Assembly: GCF_902506345.1 (NCBI RefSeq)
Contig: NZ_LR733413.1
Location: forward strand, 1,273,445 to 1,337,444
Reading direction: 5' to 3'
DNA length: 64,000 nt
Source of the DNA: Flavobacterium sp. 9R
GTDB taxonomy: Bacteria; Bacteroidota; Bacteroidia; Flavobacteriales; Flavobacteriaceae
The notes under the pieces were generated by a model that did no database searches, was not told where the DNA came from, and saw only the letters and a list, made by a program, of their open reading frames with translations. The translations under genes and the position numbers were made by a program. Within the stretch, counting starts at the first letter, position 1. Each line of letters opens with the position of its first letter. This document shows positions 45,419-54,161 of the stretch, piece after piece.

Positions 45419-46444
45419 ATGATTCATTTTTCACAAATATATTTTGCGAAAAACTTAGACGATTTAGTAATCACTGATATTAAAGGATATTTTGATACTG
45501 CGAAAGAGGAGTCTGATAAAATTGAATTTAAATCCTTCCACCCCTATTTTGGAAGTTTAAATAAGAACTTAGAAGGTGTAATCCGTGGGATTTGTGCATT
45601 CTTGAATTCAGAAGGAGGTATATTAATATGGGGTGCACCACTAGGTATTAAAAATGAAAATCAAACTTTATTTCAGGGAGCATTGTCATTGGTTGACCAA
45701 TTATTGGATAAAGATTCGTTAATTAGCAAAGTTTCAGATTCTATTTCTCCACTTCCAATTGGTGTCAATGTGAAAATTATTGAGGAAAGTGGCAATTATT
45801 TGTATGTTTTTGAAATCCAAAAGAGTATATATTCCCCACATCAATATAAAAATACATATTGGGCAAGGCTTGATGGTCAAACTAAACCTGCTCCACATTA
45901 TTTGATTGAAGCTCTATTTAAAAAAATTTCGTTTCCTAATATTGAAGCTTTTATAAATTTAGATCGTTTTGGAAATTATCCAGATGGACGTAATTTCTTA
46001 GATATATCAATCCTCCTATTCAATTTTTCCGAACTGCAAAATGAGTACGATATCACATATAGAGTAATTAGTTCTGCAATATTTGAAGGAGCAACTTCAG
46101 CAAATCCTCTTACTAGACAGAATTACGATTTAGCAGGGCATCAGTTCAAAAGTGACTCAATCAAAATTTTACATTTTGGAGCGCCAGAAATAACTTATCA
46201 AAAGATACTTTTTAATATTGGTGATTTAAATAAAGGTGAAATTGATTTGGTATTATTTTTTGGAGGACGACAGTCGCCTCTTAAATTTTCAGAATATAAA
46301 CTTAATTTCAATGTTCATGGCAATGTTGCTGAAAATCCTGCAGTTCTAATTGCTACAAAAAAAGAAAATATTTTCTCTTCAGATAAACAAAAAAATCTTA
46401 GCATGACTAGAGAAAATTTATTGGATAAATTATTGAAAAGGTGA
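45419..46444 (+). CDS. AlbA_2 (Schlafen-type) domain protein
   Basis: A 341-residue soluble protein. The N-terminal part carries the AlbA_2/Schlafen core: EESDKIEFKSFHPYF (about 29-43, with the conserved ExKxS-like element), IRGICAFLNSEGGILIWGAP (about 58-77), then ISPLPIGVNVKIIEESGNYLYVFEIQKS and PHQYKNTYWARLDGQTKPA, which are typical. Such domains bind nucleic acid, and in Schlafen relatives some cleave RNA; many bacterial versions sit in mobile or defence contexts. The C-terminal ~170 residues are mostly beta strands of unknown family. The next gene (46505) is 60 bp downstream on the same strand and may be its partner. Confidence 0.72.
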   Translation: MIHFSQIYFAKNLDDLVITDIKGYFDTAKEESDKIEFKSFHPYFGSLNKNLEGVIRGICAFLNSEGGILIWGAPLGIKNENQTLFQGALSLVDQLLDKDSLISKVSDSISPLPIGVNVKIIEESGNYLYVFEIQKSIYSPHQYKNTYWARLDGQTKPAPHYLIEALFKKISFPNIEAFINLDRFGNYPDGRNFLDISILLFNFSELQNEYDITYRVISSAIFEGATSANPLTRQNYDLAGHQFKSDSIKILHFGAPEITYQKILFNIGDLNKGEIDLVLFFGGRQSPLKFSEYKLNFNVHGNVAENPAVLIATKKENIFSSDKQKNLSMTRENLLDKLLKR

Positions 46445-46504
46445 AAATTTAATTGCAATTAAACTTTATTAGTAACCCTCTTACTTTAAAAAAACAATTT
46501 TAAA

Positions 46505-46996
46505 ATGAGTCACTTTACAAAAAAACATGAATTACTAGGAATTCTTTACGATGATTCTATGGAAGAAGGAGTTAGAATAAATAGAATGCGTCCAACTGAA
46601 ATTGCTCAGAGAATGAAAATTACTGTTTTAACTGCTTCTATTCTCATTATATTTCTCAAATCACGAAATCATCTTAGAACATCACTCATTGATGTTGATA
46701 ATAATGGAATAGAATACAACACACTATATGAAATTACTCCTGATGGTATGATCGCCCACTCTTTTGGTTATTATCGAAGTGAATGGATAAACTATATAAA
46801 AGAAAACATTAAAGACGTATTTACAGTTCTTACTCCAATACTTTCATTAGTTGTTGCAATAGTTGCAATTGTGTTTTCGAATAATGATGAGTTAGAAAAA
46901 AAAGTAGACACTATTTATGAAAAAATTCAAAAAATAGAGAGTATTAATGTTGCTAAAAAAAATGATAATGTCAAATACCAGAATATTAAAAAGTAA
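46505..46996 (+). CDS. Putative HTH-membrane protein of unknown function
   Basis: A 163-residue protein in three parts: an N-terminal helical region that looks like a winged-helix start (MRPTEIAQRMKITVLTASILIIFLKSRNHLRTS, about 23-58), one membrane segment (VFTVLTPILSLVVAIVAIVFS, about 104-124), and a C-terminal coiled-coil-like tail (NDELEKKVDTIYEKIQKIESI). I do not recognise a family. It lies 60 bp after the AlbA_2 gene on the same strand, and the two may form a unit with a nucleic-acid-binding protein and a membrane-tethered one. Function is not proposed. Confidence 0.55.
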   Translation: MSHFTKKHELLGILYDDSMEEGVRINRMRPTEIAQRMKITVLTASILIIFLKSRNHLRTSLIDVDNNGIEYNTLYEITPDGMIAHSFGYYRSEWINYIKENIKDVFTVLTPILSLVVAIVAIVFSNNDELEKKVDTIYEKIQKIESINVAKKNDNVKYQNIKK

Positions 46997-47181
46997 AATA
47001 TAGCTAATATTTGGCAGTACAGTAAAACTATTAAACAATTCAAGCATTTAACTGACAAGTAAGTTGATTTTGTATTTGGTTCCCGAAGTTTAGGGATAGC
47101 AAATCCGAATAATGGGCTTAATTTAGCACCAAACCACTGTAGTAGCGGAACATTATGAGCAACCAAATCAAAATCCGTAAA

Positions 47182-47721
47182 ATGAGAACTAAAATAATAT
47201 TACTATCTTTTTTTCTTTTTTTCGTAAGTTGTCAGCAGAGTAAAACCGAATCTAATATTCAGAGAAAATTTTCGATTGAAGATTTTGCCAATTACAATTT
47301 TAAACTTTTAACAACAGATTATGAATTTGATTTAAAGTCAAGAAATTTTAAAATCGCCTTTTATAAATTCTCTCACAAAGTAAAATTGAGTAATCAGGAG
47401 GAAAATCAAATTGTACAATTATTTTTTAAAAACAACATTGATAAGCTTGGGAAAGATATTTTAGTACAAGATTCAAATGAACCTATGATAATACCAAGTT
47501 TTGGAGATTCTTTTTATATTTATAAAAATAACAATCAAAAAACATTTATCAGGATTATTGATGGTGAATATAAGGAACTGGAAAAACTGACAAATTCCGA
47601 GAAAAATATTCTAAAGTTTAGAAATGGACTTTTTAAAATTTTAGAAAATAATTCTGATTTTAAAATATGCCTAGATACACTAAAATCTGTAAGGATACAT
47701 GATAAGCGATTATTTTTATAG
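47182..47721 (+). CDS. Lipoprotein of unknown function
   Basis: A ~179-residue lipoprotein. The open frame begins at ATG 47155, but the start chosen is ATG 47182, because MRTKIILLSFFLFFVSCQQSK is a proper lipoprotein signal with Cys at position 17, while the extra nine residues are hydrophilic. The mature chain is charged (many Lys, Glu, Asn, with YNFKLLTTDYEFDLKSRNFKIAF) and shows no family I recognise. It is isolated between spacers and very AT-rich. The preceding spacer (46997-47181) shows no promoter match. Confidence 0.6.
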   Translation: MRTKIILLSFFLFFVSCQQSKTESNIQRKFSIEDFANYNFKLLTTDYEFDLKSRNFKIAFYKFSHKVKLSNQEENQIVQLFFKNNIDKLGKDILVQDSNEPMIIPSFGDSFYIYKNNNQKTFIRIIDGEYKELEKLTNSEKNILKFRNGLFKILENNSDFKICLDTLKSVRIHDKRLFL

Positions 47722-47852
47722 TACTTGGTTGTACATAACAGCTACGACAAAGGATTTGGTAATATTATTAATGGAAAATTGGAAGATTTGGTAAACCCTA
47801 AAATTAGTTCCAACCCTTGCAAAAATAAACGCAATAGTATAATCTCAACAAA

Positions 47853-48311
47853 ATGAAAAAACGTAACACCCTACTTTTGATGCTATTTTTTACTACGATA
47901 GCATTTGCTCAAGGTTCCATTGAAACCCATAAAAAACAGTTTCAAAATTTAGTACAAGAATCGTTTGACGAAATATGGTCAAAATTAGAAGCTAAAAACA
48001 TTGAGAAATACTATACCAAAGATTTCCTGCTTTTGGAACACGGAGAAGTTTGGAATAACGATACCATTGCAACCTATTTGAATAAAGCCAAACTCAAATT
48101 GCCCATTCCAAAGCGAGTAAACAAAATTGAAATTATTGATGTCAAAGTTACCAACAAAACCGCTTGGGTGGCTTATCACAACTATGCAACCATTTCCATT
48201 GACGATAAAATCATTCGAAAATTGCATTGGCTAGAAAGCGCCACAGCCATTTTAACCGACAAAGGTTGGAAGTTTGATATGCTGCACTCCACGCGTGTTA
48301 AAAGCGAATAA
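47853..48311 (+). CDS. Exported NTF2-like protein (DUF4440/SnoaL type)
   Basis: A 152-residue exported protein with signal peptide (1-19, ending AFAQ) and an NTF2-like alpha-beta cone fold. The arrangement of one long helix followed by KNIEKYYTKDFLLLEHGEVWNNDTIATYLNKA, then VNKIEIIDVKVTNKTAWVAYHNYATISIDDKIIRKLHWLESATAILTDKGWKFDMLHSTRV, is typical of DUF4440/SnoaL-like proteins. Ligand and reaction are unknown. It ends just before the bidirectional terminator shared with the MFS gene, and its codon use is nearer to core genes than the preceding AT-rich genes. Confidence 0.78.
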   Translation: MKKRNTLLLMLFFTTIAFAQGSIETHKKQFQNLVQESFDEIWSKLEAKNIEKYYTKDFLLLEHGEVWNNDTIATYLNKAKLKLPIPKRVNKIEIIDVKVTNKTAWVAYHNYATISIDDKIIRKLHWLESATAILTDKGWKFDMLHSTRVKSE

Positions 48312-48341
48312 AAAAGCTAAAGACTATAGAATTATTAAACC

Positions 48342-48376
48342 AAAAAGCCGATTTCAGTACTAGAAATTGGCTTTTT
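48342..48376. terminator. Bidirectional intrinsic terminator
   Basis: A stem of 14 bp (48342-48355 with 48363-48376, AAAAAGCCGATTTC and GAAATTGGCTTTTT, one G-T pair), 7-nt loop, T-runs on both sides, between the convergent NTF2-like and MFS genes. Confidence 0.88.
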
Positions 48377-48378
48377 TA

Positions 48379-49962
48379 TTAATGCATCGCATCGGCGGGA
48401 TTGATTTTGTTTTTCCCTTTTTTGACTAAAAGAATGAACGGAATGCAAAACAAGAACAGATACCCCAAATACAAAAATATATCCGAAAAAGTGAGTACTG
48501 CGGCTTGTTGGGTCACCATCATTTCAAGAGTTTTATAGGCTTTTGCTAAGGCTTCGTTCATAGCATATCCTTTAGACATAAATCCCATTTGCAATTGGTG
48601 CACTCGCTGTTGTACTTCAAATGAAGTATTATCTAAATAACCAATCATATTTACGCGGTGTTCTTGATTGATACGAGCGATATAAGTGGTGATGATAGCA
48701 ATTCCAAATGAACCACCCAATTGACGCATCATTCCTGTAAAGGCTGCTCCTTCACCAATATGTTTTCCAGTTAAGGTAGACAACGATAGGGTAGTGATGG
48801 GAACAAACAAAAGTCCTAATCCTACACCTCTCAAAATTAACGGCCAATACATATGCTCTTCTCCAGAATCGGGTGTGATGACTAAATGCATCCAATACGT
48901 AAAGGCAAAAAAGACAAAAAATCCAGCGGCAACCAAATACGTTTGTGGGATTCCTTTTTGAATCATTTTACCAATAAAAGGCATCATAATTCCTGTTGTT
49001 ATCGAACTTGGAATTAATAACAATCCAGCATCAGTAGCACTCCATCCTAAAATCGATTGGGTATAAATAGGAATGATAAATGTAGAACCGTATAAACCAA
49101 AACCAAGAATAAAACACATAATGGTTCCAATTCTTAAATTGGAGTCTTTGAGTACTCTAAGATTAACTATCGGATGTTCGTAGGTGAGTTCTCGCCAAAT
49201 AAAGAAAAGCAAACCAAAGAACGAAACAATACTTAAAGCTACAATAAGAGAATCGTTGAACCAATCGTCTTGTTGTCCGTGTTCCAAAACAAATTGTAAA
49301 GAACCAATAAATGCCGATAGAAAAAAGATACCTAACCAATCGACTTGATTGGCCTTTAATTTAACGCCGTATTTTGGACTTTTTATAAAGGAAAGCGTAA
49401 GCAATGCCGCAATAATCCCAATAGGAATATTGATGTAAAAGATAAACGGCCACGAGAATCGGTCAACAATATAACCTCCCAATGGTGGCCCTAAGGTTGG
49501 ACCTACGATTACGCCCATACCATAAATAGCCTGCGCCATACCGCGTTTTGCCAAAGGATAACTCTCGGTAACAATCGTTTGTGCGGTTACCAAAAGAGCT
49601 CCACCGCCCAATCCTTGAATGAAACGAAAAGCCACCAATTCCCATATATTGGTTGCATTTCCACACAAAAAAGAGGAAACAGTAAATATAATAATGGATA
49701 CCGCAAAATAGTTGCGTCGGCCAAATTGTTGCGACAACCAACTGGTCATTGGGATGATAATTACGTTAGCAATGGCATAGGCTGTAATTACCCAAGCCAC
49801 ATCAGTAAGTGTAGCTCCCAAACTACCTCGCATATTGTTGAGCGCAACGTTGACAATCGTCGTGTCAACTACTTCAAGCATCGCACACAGCACACAAGTA
49901 ATGGTAATTATTACTCGTCTAAAACCGTACTCAACTAAATCGTCCGCTTCTGTTTGTACCAT
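48379..49962 (-). CDS. DHA2-family MFS drug exporter (EmrB/QacA type)
   Basis: A 527-residue inner-membrane proton antiporter with 14 membrane segments, of the EmrB/QacA subfamily. Conserved parts seen are LEVVDTTIVNVALNNMRGSLGATLTDVAWVITAYAIANVIIIPMTSWLSQQFGRR (first segments and motif A, about 27-80), GGGALLVTAQTIVTESYPLAKRGMAQAIYGMGVIVGPTLGPPLGGYIVDRFSWPFIFYINIPIG (motif C, about 118-180), and RQLGGSFGIAIITTYIARI in the C-half. It is the last gene of a TetR-TolC-HlyD-MFS operon and would work with the upstream fusion protein and outer-membrane channel as a three-part efflux pump. A 137-bp spacer with an 18-bp inverted repeat separates it from the fusion-protein gene. Confidence 0.93.
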   Translation of the reverse strand: MVQTEADDLVEYGFRRVIITITCVLCAMLEVVDTTIVNVALNNMRGSLGATLTDVAWVITAYAIANVIIIPMTSWLSQQFGRRNYFAVSIIIFTVSSFLCGNATNIWELVAFRFIQGLGGGALLVTAQTIVTESYPLAKRGMAQAIYGMGVIVGPTLGPPLGGYIVDRFSWPFIFYINIPIGIIAALLTLSFIKSPKYGVKLKANQVDWLGIFFLSAFIGSLQFVLEHGQQDDWFNDSLIVALSIVSFFGLLFFIWRELTYEHPIVNLRVLKDSNLRIGTIMCFILGFGLYGSTFIIPIYTQSILGWSATDAGLLLIPSSITTGIMMPFIGKMIQKGIPQTYLVAAGFFVFFAFTYWMHLVITPDSGEEHMYWPLILRGVGLGLLFVPITTLSLSTLTGKHIGEGAAFTGMMRQLGGSFGIAIITTYIARINQEHRVNMIGYLDNTSFEVQQRVHQLQMGFMSKGYAMNEALAKAYKTLEMMVTQQAAVLTFSDIFLYLGYLFLFCIPFILLVKKGKNKINPADAMH

Positions 49963-50003
49963 TTTTGTAGTTCTTAGTTTTTTTAGTGATTAGCTTTTAG
50001 TCC

Positions 50004-50085
50004 TTAGTGATTAGTAATTAGTGAATAGTGCGTGGCGAAGAGTCCTTAATAGTCTGCCTGCTAACAGCTAATTACTAATCACTAA
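50004..50085. repeat. Intra-operon hairpin spacer (18-bp perfect arms)
   Basis: TTAGTGATTAGTAATTAG (50004-50021) is exactly complementary to 50068-50085, with a 46-nt loop. It lies inside the spacer between the HlyD and MFS genes, without a T-run, so it is an inserted or built-up microrepeat rather than a terminator. Confidence 0.8.
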
Positions 50086-50099
50086 TTACTAACAGCTAT

Positions 50100-51179
50100 T
50101 TATTTCAAATGAACGTCTACTTCGACATTCATTCCTGGACGCAAAAGTTTGATTTTATTGGCATCATTAGCTTTGCTTAAGCTAATTTTTACAGGTAAAC
50201 GTTGAATGGTTTTTACAAAGTTTCCAGTAGCATTGTCTGGTGGTAACAAAGAGAATCTTGAACCAGTAGCTGGAGAAAAGGAAGTAATAGCTCCTACAAA
50301 TTCATAGTCTGGGTAAGCATCAACTTTCATCGTCACTTTTTGACCAATCACCATTTTGTTCAATTGGGTTTCTTTAAAATTTGCCACAACCCAAGCTTCA
50401 TCATTATTGATTACATAAAATAACGACTGTCCAGCTTGTACCAATTGTCCCGGTTGTATGTCAATTTTAGACACTTGACCATCTATTGCTGCAGTAACAA
50501 CAGTGTAAGTTAAATTTAATTTGGCAGCATCTAGCACAGCTTGAGTTCTTTTGATATTAGCAGCAGCAACTTCTGTTTGTTTGTTCGAAACTTTTGATTT
50601 GGCTTCAATCACTGATTTCTGAAAAGAACTGGCGCGTTGTTGTTGTTGTAACACTCTCAATTGACTTTCAGCTTCTTGTTTAGTTGCCAAAGCCTGTTCG
50701 TATTGTTGTTTGGTAATTGTATGATTCTTGTATAAGTTTTCGTAACGAGCAAAATCACTAGTAGCTCTTCCAAGCCTGATTTTTGCCGATTCGATGTTGC
50801 CTCCTGCAGAAAGTACATTGGCTTCAGAAACCGAAATACTTGCTAAAGCACTTCCAATATCCGCTTTGGCTACTTCAAAACCACCTTCAGCACCAATCAA
50901 CGCCGCTTTGGCCTCTTCAATTTTAACCTGAAAATCTTTTTTGTCTATCGTAAATAAAGTATCTCCTTTTTTTACAAAGTCATTGTCTTTTACATATACT
51001 TTGCTAATATAACCAGGGACTCTTGGAATTATTGGAGTCATGTTTTTCTCAATTTGAGCATCATCTGTTTCTTCATGCGATTGTGCATGATTGTATTTGT
51101 AAATACCATAAATACTGCCGAGTACTAACAATGATACTGTAATAATTAGGAACTTTATATTTGTTTTTTTCTTTTCCAT
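50100..51179 (-). CDS. HlyD/EmrA-type membrane fusion protein
   Basis: A 359-residue periplasmic adaptor. It has one N-terminal membrane anchor (about 8-26, IKFLIITVSLLVLGSIYGIYKY), then a biotinyl-lipoyl-like half (TPIIPRVPGYISKVYVKDNDFVKKGDTLFTID), a long alpha-hairpin (about 95-215, Ala/Gln-rich with KQQYEQALATKQEAESQLRVLQQQQR), the second lipoyl half (LTYTVVTAAIDGQVSKIDIQPGQLVQAGQSLFYVI), and a beta-barrel ending GMNVEVDVHL. It connects the MFS pump to the TolC-type channel. The ATG is 11 nt after the TolC stop, so both are read together. Confidence 0.92.
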   Translation of the reverse strand: MEKKKTNIKFLIITVSLLVLGSIYGIYKYNHAQSHEETDDAQIEKNMTPIIPRVPGYISKVYVKDNDFVKKGDTLFTIDKKDFQVKIEEAKAALIGAEGGFEVAKADIGSALASISVSEANVLSAGGNIESAKIRLGRATSDFARYENLYKNHTITKQQYEQALATKQEAESQLRVLQQQQRASSFQKSVIEAKSKVSNKQTEVAAANIKRTQAVLDAAKLNLTYTVVTAAIDGQVSKIDIQPGQLVQAGQSLFYVINNDEAWVVANFKETQLNKMVIGQKVTMKVDAYPDYEFVGAITSFSPATGSRFSLLPPDNATGNFVKTIQRLPVKISLSKANDANKIKLLRPGMNVEVDVHLK

Positions 51180-51190
51180 GGGACTGGTAC

Positions 51191-52516
51191 TTATATTTTT
51201 GATGGGTTGAAAGTTGAGGTTAATTGCCCGGTTACCGATAGTAATTCGTAATATTTTTGAATGATATTGGCTTTGCCTAAGGCTTTATTGATTTTGGCGG
51301 TAAGTTGATCTACATCGGCTTCTAGTAAATCGTTGGTATTCGAAAGACCATTATCGTATTTGTCTTTTACGATTCGATAATTTTCAGAAGCTTGGTCTAT
51401 GGCTTCCGCATAAACAAGATCTTGTTTGATGGCTAATTGGTAATCTTCGATGGCTTTTTGTACCTGTACTTTGATGTAATCGGTCAAAATAGCTTCAGCG
51501 TTTTGTACTTCCATTGCCTTGCTTTCAGCAACTTTAACCAAAACATCATTTTTGAGTAAACTAGTAAAGTCATAGGAAATACCAACACCAATGTTCATTG
51601 CGTTTTGTACACTAACCACATTGTGTAATTCAAGTGCGGTGTAACCTCCTAGTATTGCTATTGAAGGGAAATAAGCACTTCTAGCAATTTTGATATTCGA
51701 TTGGCTGGCTTTTGATTGAAAACGAAGGGCTTCTAAATCCTTTCTGTTTTCTAAAGCTGGCGTCTCATCTGAAGGGACATTGTTCATTTGAAAATTGACA
51801 AAATCACTTTCTTTGATTTCAATTTGAGTATTCGTATCCAATTTAAGGAGATTGACCAAATAAAAGTTTACGATATTCAAATTGTTTGTTGCTTCGTCTA
51901 TTGCGAGTTGTATTTTAGAAACTTGCAATTGTGATTTTAGTAAATCATTGCGTGGAATAATACCGTTTTTCTCCAAATCGATAAAATCAACTACGCGTTG
52001 TTTGGCACGTTTTTGATTTTCTTTGAGAATTTCGATTGTCTTTTGCGCTTTGTACAAGCTAGCATAATAATTAACGACTTTTAGGGCAATCTCTTCTTTA
52101 GATTGAACCGCATTGGCAGTTTCTGCTAAATAAAGATTGTCGTGCAAGGCAATATTATTTTGAATTTTGAAACCTGCAAAAACAGGTACACTGGCCGTAA
52201 CTTGCCCCAGCATTAAACGATCTACAGGACCAGCTGCTAAGCCGCTTCCACCTGAACTGGATTTCATATCAATTTTGGCACTAGTTAGGTGCTGGTATTG
52301 ACCTGAGAGTTTTAGATCAGGATATTGATTGTTTTTGCTGGCTTGTAGCTCGTATTTTTTGGTAGCTACTTTTGAAGTAGCAAGGGATATTTCGTTACTC
52401 TTGGTCCAAGCCAATTGTACAGCATCTTCTAGCTTAAGATGTGTTTTTTCTTGAGCGCTTACCGTCGAAGTTCCCCAACACAAAATCCCAAAGACAAATA
52501 GTGGGCTAATTTTCAT
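51191..52516 (-). CDS. TolC-family outer-membrane efflux channel
   Basis: A 441-residue outer-membrane efflux protein with a signal peptide (1-21, ending VSAQ) and the two-fold repeat of long helices typical of TolC (LKLEDAVQLAWTKSNEISLATSKVATKKYELQASKNNQYPDLKLSGQYQ at the start of repeat 1, ALRFQSKASQSNIKIARSAYFPSIAILGGY at the start of repeat 2, and NDLLEADVDQLTAKINKALGKANIIQKYYELLSVTGQL near the end). Its start overlaps the TetR stop by 11 nt and it is followed by the HlyD gene after 11 nt, so it is translationally linked on both sides. It provides the outer-membrane exit of the pump. Confidence 0.93.
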   Translation of the reverse strand: MKISPLFVFGILCWGTSTVSAQEKTHLKLEDAVQLAWTKSNEISLATSKVATKKYELQASKNNQYPDLKLSGQYQHLTSAKIDMKSSSGGSGLAAGPVDRLMLGQVTASVPVFAGFKIQNNIALHDNLYLAETANAVQSKEEIALKVVNYYASLYKAQKTIEILKENQKRAKQRVVDFIDLEKNGIIPRNDLLKSQLQVSKIQLAIDEATNNLNIVNFYLVNLLKLDTNTQIEIKESDFVNFQMNNVPSDETPALENRKDLEALRFQSKASQSNIKIARSAYFPSIAILGGYTALELHNVVSVQNAMNIGVGISYDFTSLLKNDVLVKVAESKAMEVQNAEAILTDYIKVQVQKAIEDYQLAIKQDLVYAEAIDQASENYRIVKDKYDNGLSNTNDLLEADVDQLTAKINKALGKANIIQKYYELLSVTGQLTSTFNPSKI

Positions 52517-53132
52517 AAATCAAAAGGGCTTTAATTGTTTGTTGTATATGCTTAGTCAAGTTCGTCTTGATATAATTGTTGTACAAGGCTTCTGTAGTCA
52601 AGTTCAATAGATTTTCGAAGTAGGTTTTATTCATATGAAAATGAAAAAAAGTTCCCAAAATGGTAGGTGTAATTAGGGGAATAATGATGTCTTTTCTAAA
52701 AACCCCTTTTCGTTGTCCTTCTTCAATAATGGATTCTAAGTATTTGAGATTGCCTTTTCTGAACTCTGTAAAGGCTTGTAGATTTTGTTCTCTTTTTTTG
52801 GACGAGAGTTCAAAATGTAAAATGCGATAGATTCCCTTGTTGTTATTGATGCGGTTAATATAAATTTCAATCAATTTATTTACCTTTTCAATAGGTTCAA
52901 GATCTTCTTCTAGTAAAAGTTCGAGTTGGGTTTTAATATCTGTAGTTCGATAAACAATAAGCGACTGCAGTAATCGTTCTTTTGATCCAAAGTAATAGGA
53001 TATCATAGCAACATTGATTTTTGCTACTTTAGAAATATCCCTAATTGAAGTGCCATCAAATCCTTTTTCGGCAAAAAGAGTTTCAGCTACTTCAAGTATT
53101 TGGATTTGTTTTTCGGTAAATTCGGTTTTCAA
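52506..53132 (-). CDS. TetR/AcrR-family repressor of the efflux operon
   Basis: A 208-residue dimeric repressor. The N-terminal HTH is plain: KQIQILEVAETLFAEKGFDGTSIRDISKVAKINVAMISYYFGSKERLLQSLI (about 8-60). The C-terminal ~140 residues form the helical ligand-binding part, which is not conserved. The start used is TTG 53132: the only upstream triplets before an in-frame TAA give no ATG, and AAGG lies just before it. It is the first gene of its own operon. Two tandem 16-bp palindromes lie 25-57 nt upstream of the start (53157-53189), so autorepression of the pump operon is likely, lifted by a drug-like ligand. Confidence 0.9.
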   Translation of the reverse strand: MKTEFTEKQIQILEVAETLFAEKGFDGTSIRDISKVAKINVAMISYYFGSKERLLQSLIVYRTTDIKTQLELLLEEDLEPIEKVNKLIEIYINRINNNKGIYRILHFELSSKKREQNLQAFTEFRKGNLKYLESIIEEGQRKGVFRKDIIIPLITPTILGTFFHFHMNKTYFENLLNLTTEALYNNYIKTNLTKHIQQTIKALLIYEN

Positions 53133-53156
53133 TACCTTGATTTTTGTTAAACAAAA

Positions 53157-53189
53157 TTAAACAACTGTTTAAATTAAACAATTGTTTAA
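53157..53189. promoter_or_regulatory. Tandem palindromic operators of the TetR/efflux operon
   Basis: TTAAACAACTGTTTAA (53157-53172, one central mismatch) and TTAAACAATTGTTTAA (53174-53189, perfect palindrome) lie 17 bp centre to centre, just upstream of the TetR start. Two adjacent 16-bp sites of this type are as expected for two TetR dimers. Binding is inferred from position and symmetry. Confidence 0.75.
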
Positions 53190-53229
53190 TTTTTATTTAA
53201 CATAGTATTAACAAAATCAAAGAAATCGA

Positions 53230-53703
53230 TTATTGTTGGCGAATCGGAATCCATATTTGTTCTTCCGAATTTGGATCTCCATTTTTGTATTTTTCGCCCA
53301 ATAGTTCAAAATGAGGGCGATGATCCAAAATATAGGTAGAGTTAGGTAGCCACTCCGTAAAAATTTGCTGAAAAATTGCTGTGTCTATTCCTTTGTGTTC
53401 AAAAACGGCATAAAGACCAGTGGGTAGGATAAAGGACTCCATATCGTTGGGGATATTTTCAAAAGTATCCACAGCTACAGCCGCCCATTTTACAAAAGAC
53501 TTAGCGGGATTAAAATTTTCAAAATAATCTGTGCTGTAGTTTTGAACCGAATAAAAATCGTTGTCTACTCTGTTGGTAATGCCTTTTCGCTTTGGCATAA
53601 AATCCTGCCAAAGCGCTTGAGTTTGATTGTCAATTAACGACATACTTCTTTTTTTACCAACCAATTTGGTTTCTGGTAAAGTAACAAGAGTTGGCTTTAG
53701 CAT
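53230..53703 (-). CDS. GyrI-like/AraC effector-binding-domain protein
   Basis: A ~157-residue soluble protein of the GyrI-like (AraC effector-binding) superfamily, small-molecule-binding folds built from two beta-alpha repeats. The pattern LVTLPETKLVGKKRSMS...TQALWQDFMPKRKGI...YSVQNYS...FVKWAAVAVDTFENIPNDMESFILPTGLYAVFEHKG...IFTEWLPNSTYILDHRPHFELLGEKY fits. The start chosen is ATG 53703, giving a 7-nt overlap (ATGCTAA) with the stop of the GNAT gene and so translational coupling; the frame-first ATG at 53724 would lie deeper inside that gene. Ligand unknown. It is the last gene of the strand run that begins with the trp operon. Confidence 0.8.
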   Translation of the reverse strand: MLKPTLVTLPETKLVGKKRSMSLIDNQTQALWQDFMPKRKGITNRVDNDFYSVQNYSTDYFENFNPAKSFVKWAAVAVDTFENIPNDMESFILPTGLYAVFEHKGIDTAIFQQIFTEWLPNSTYILDHRPHFELLGEKYKNGDPNSEEQIWIPIRQQ

Positions 53704-54149
53704 TGATTTTCTTTTTTTAGACACACACTTGTAGCTACCCCTTCATAAGGGCCATAATTGGGAATAATGTGGTAACCTAATTTTTTGTATAATGTGATAG
53801 CTATAGGGTTATTAGTGCCGGTTTCGAGTACATAACTGTTGTATTGTAGTTCGTTGGCCCATTGCTCAAGTTCTGCTATAATATGATGCGCTACTTGTTT
53901 GCCTCGGAAAGATGCGACTACAAACATTCGCTTGATTTCAACACTTTTTTCGTCAAATGCTTTAAAAGCACCACAGCCTATGGCTTCATCTTCATAATAA
54001 GCTACGACCACATTCTTGATGTGATCCGTTTTGTTATGTTGGGCATAAAAATCGTGATCTTCATCGTCTTTAGACCGTAAAAATTCATCCAAAAGCAAGA
54101 CTAGCTTTTGAAAATCAGAATCGTTGGATGTGGTTCTTTTTAGTAGCAT
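53697..54149 (-). CDS. GNAT-family N-acetyltransferase
   Basis: A 150-residue acetyltransferase. The acetyl-CoA-binding core is visible as VEIKRMFVVASFRGKQVAHHIIAELEQWANELQYNSYVLETGTNNPIAITLYKKLGYHIIPNYGPY (about 70-135), with FRGKQVAHH in the place of the R/Q-x-x-G-x-G/A loop. The substrate is unknown. The gene starts 12 nt after trpA and overlaps the GyrI-like gene at its end, so it is probably read with the tail of the trp operon; a tie to tryptophan metabolism is not implied. Confidence 0.88.
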   Translation of the reverse strand: MLLKRTTSNDSDFQKLVLLLDEFLRSKDDEDHDFYAQHNKTDHIKNVVVAYYEDEAIGCGAFKAFDEKSVEIKRMFVVASFRGKQVAHHIIAELEQWANELQYNSYVLETGTNNPIAITLYKKLGYHIIPNYGPYEGVATSVCLKKENQC

Positions 54150-54161
54150 TTTAATGACTAG

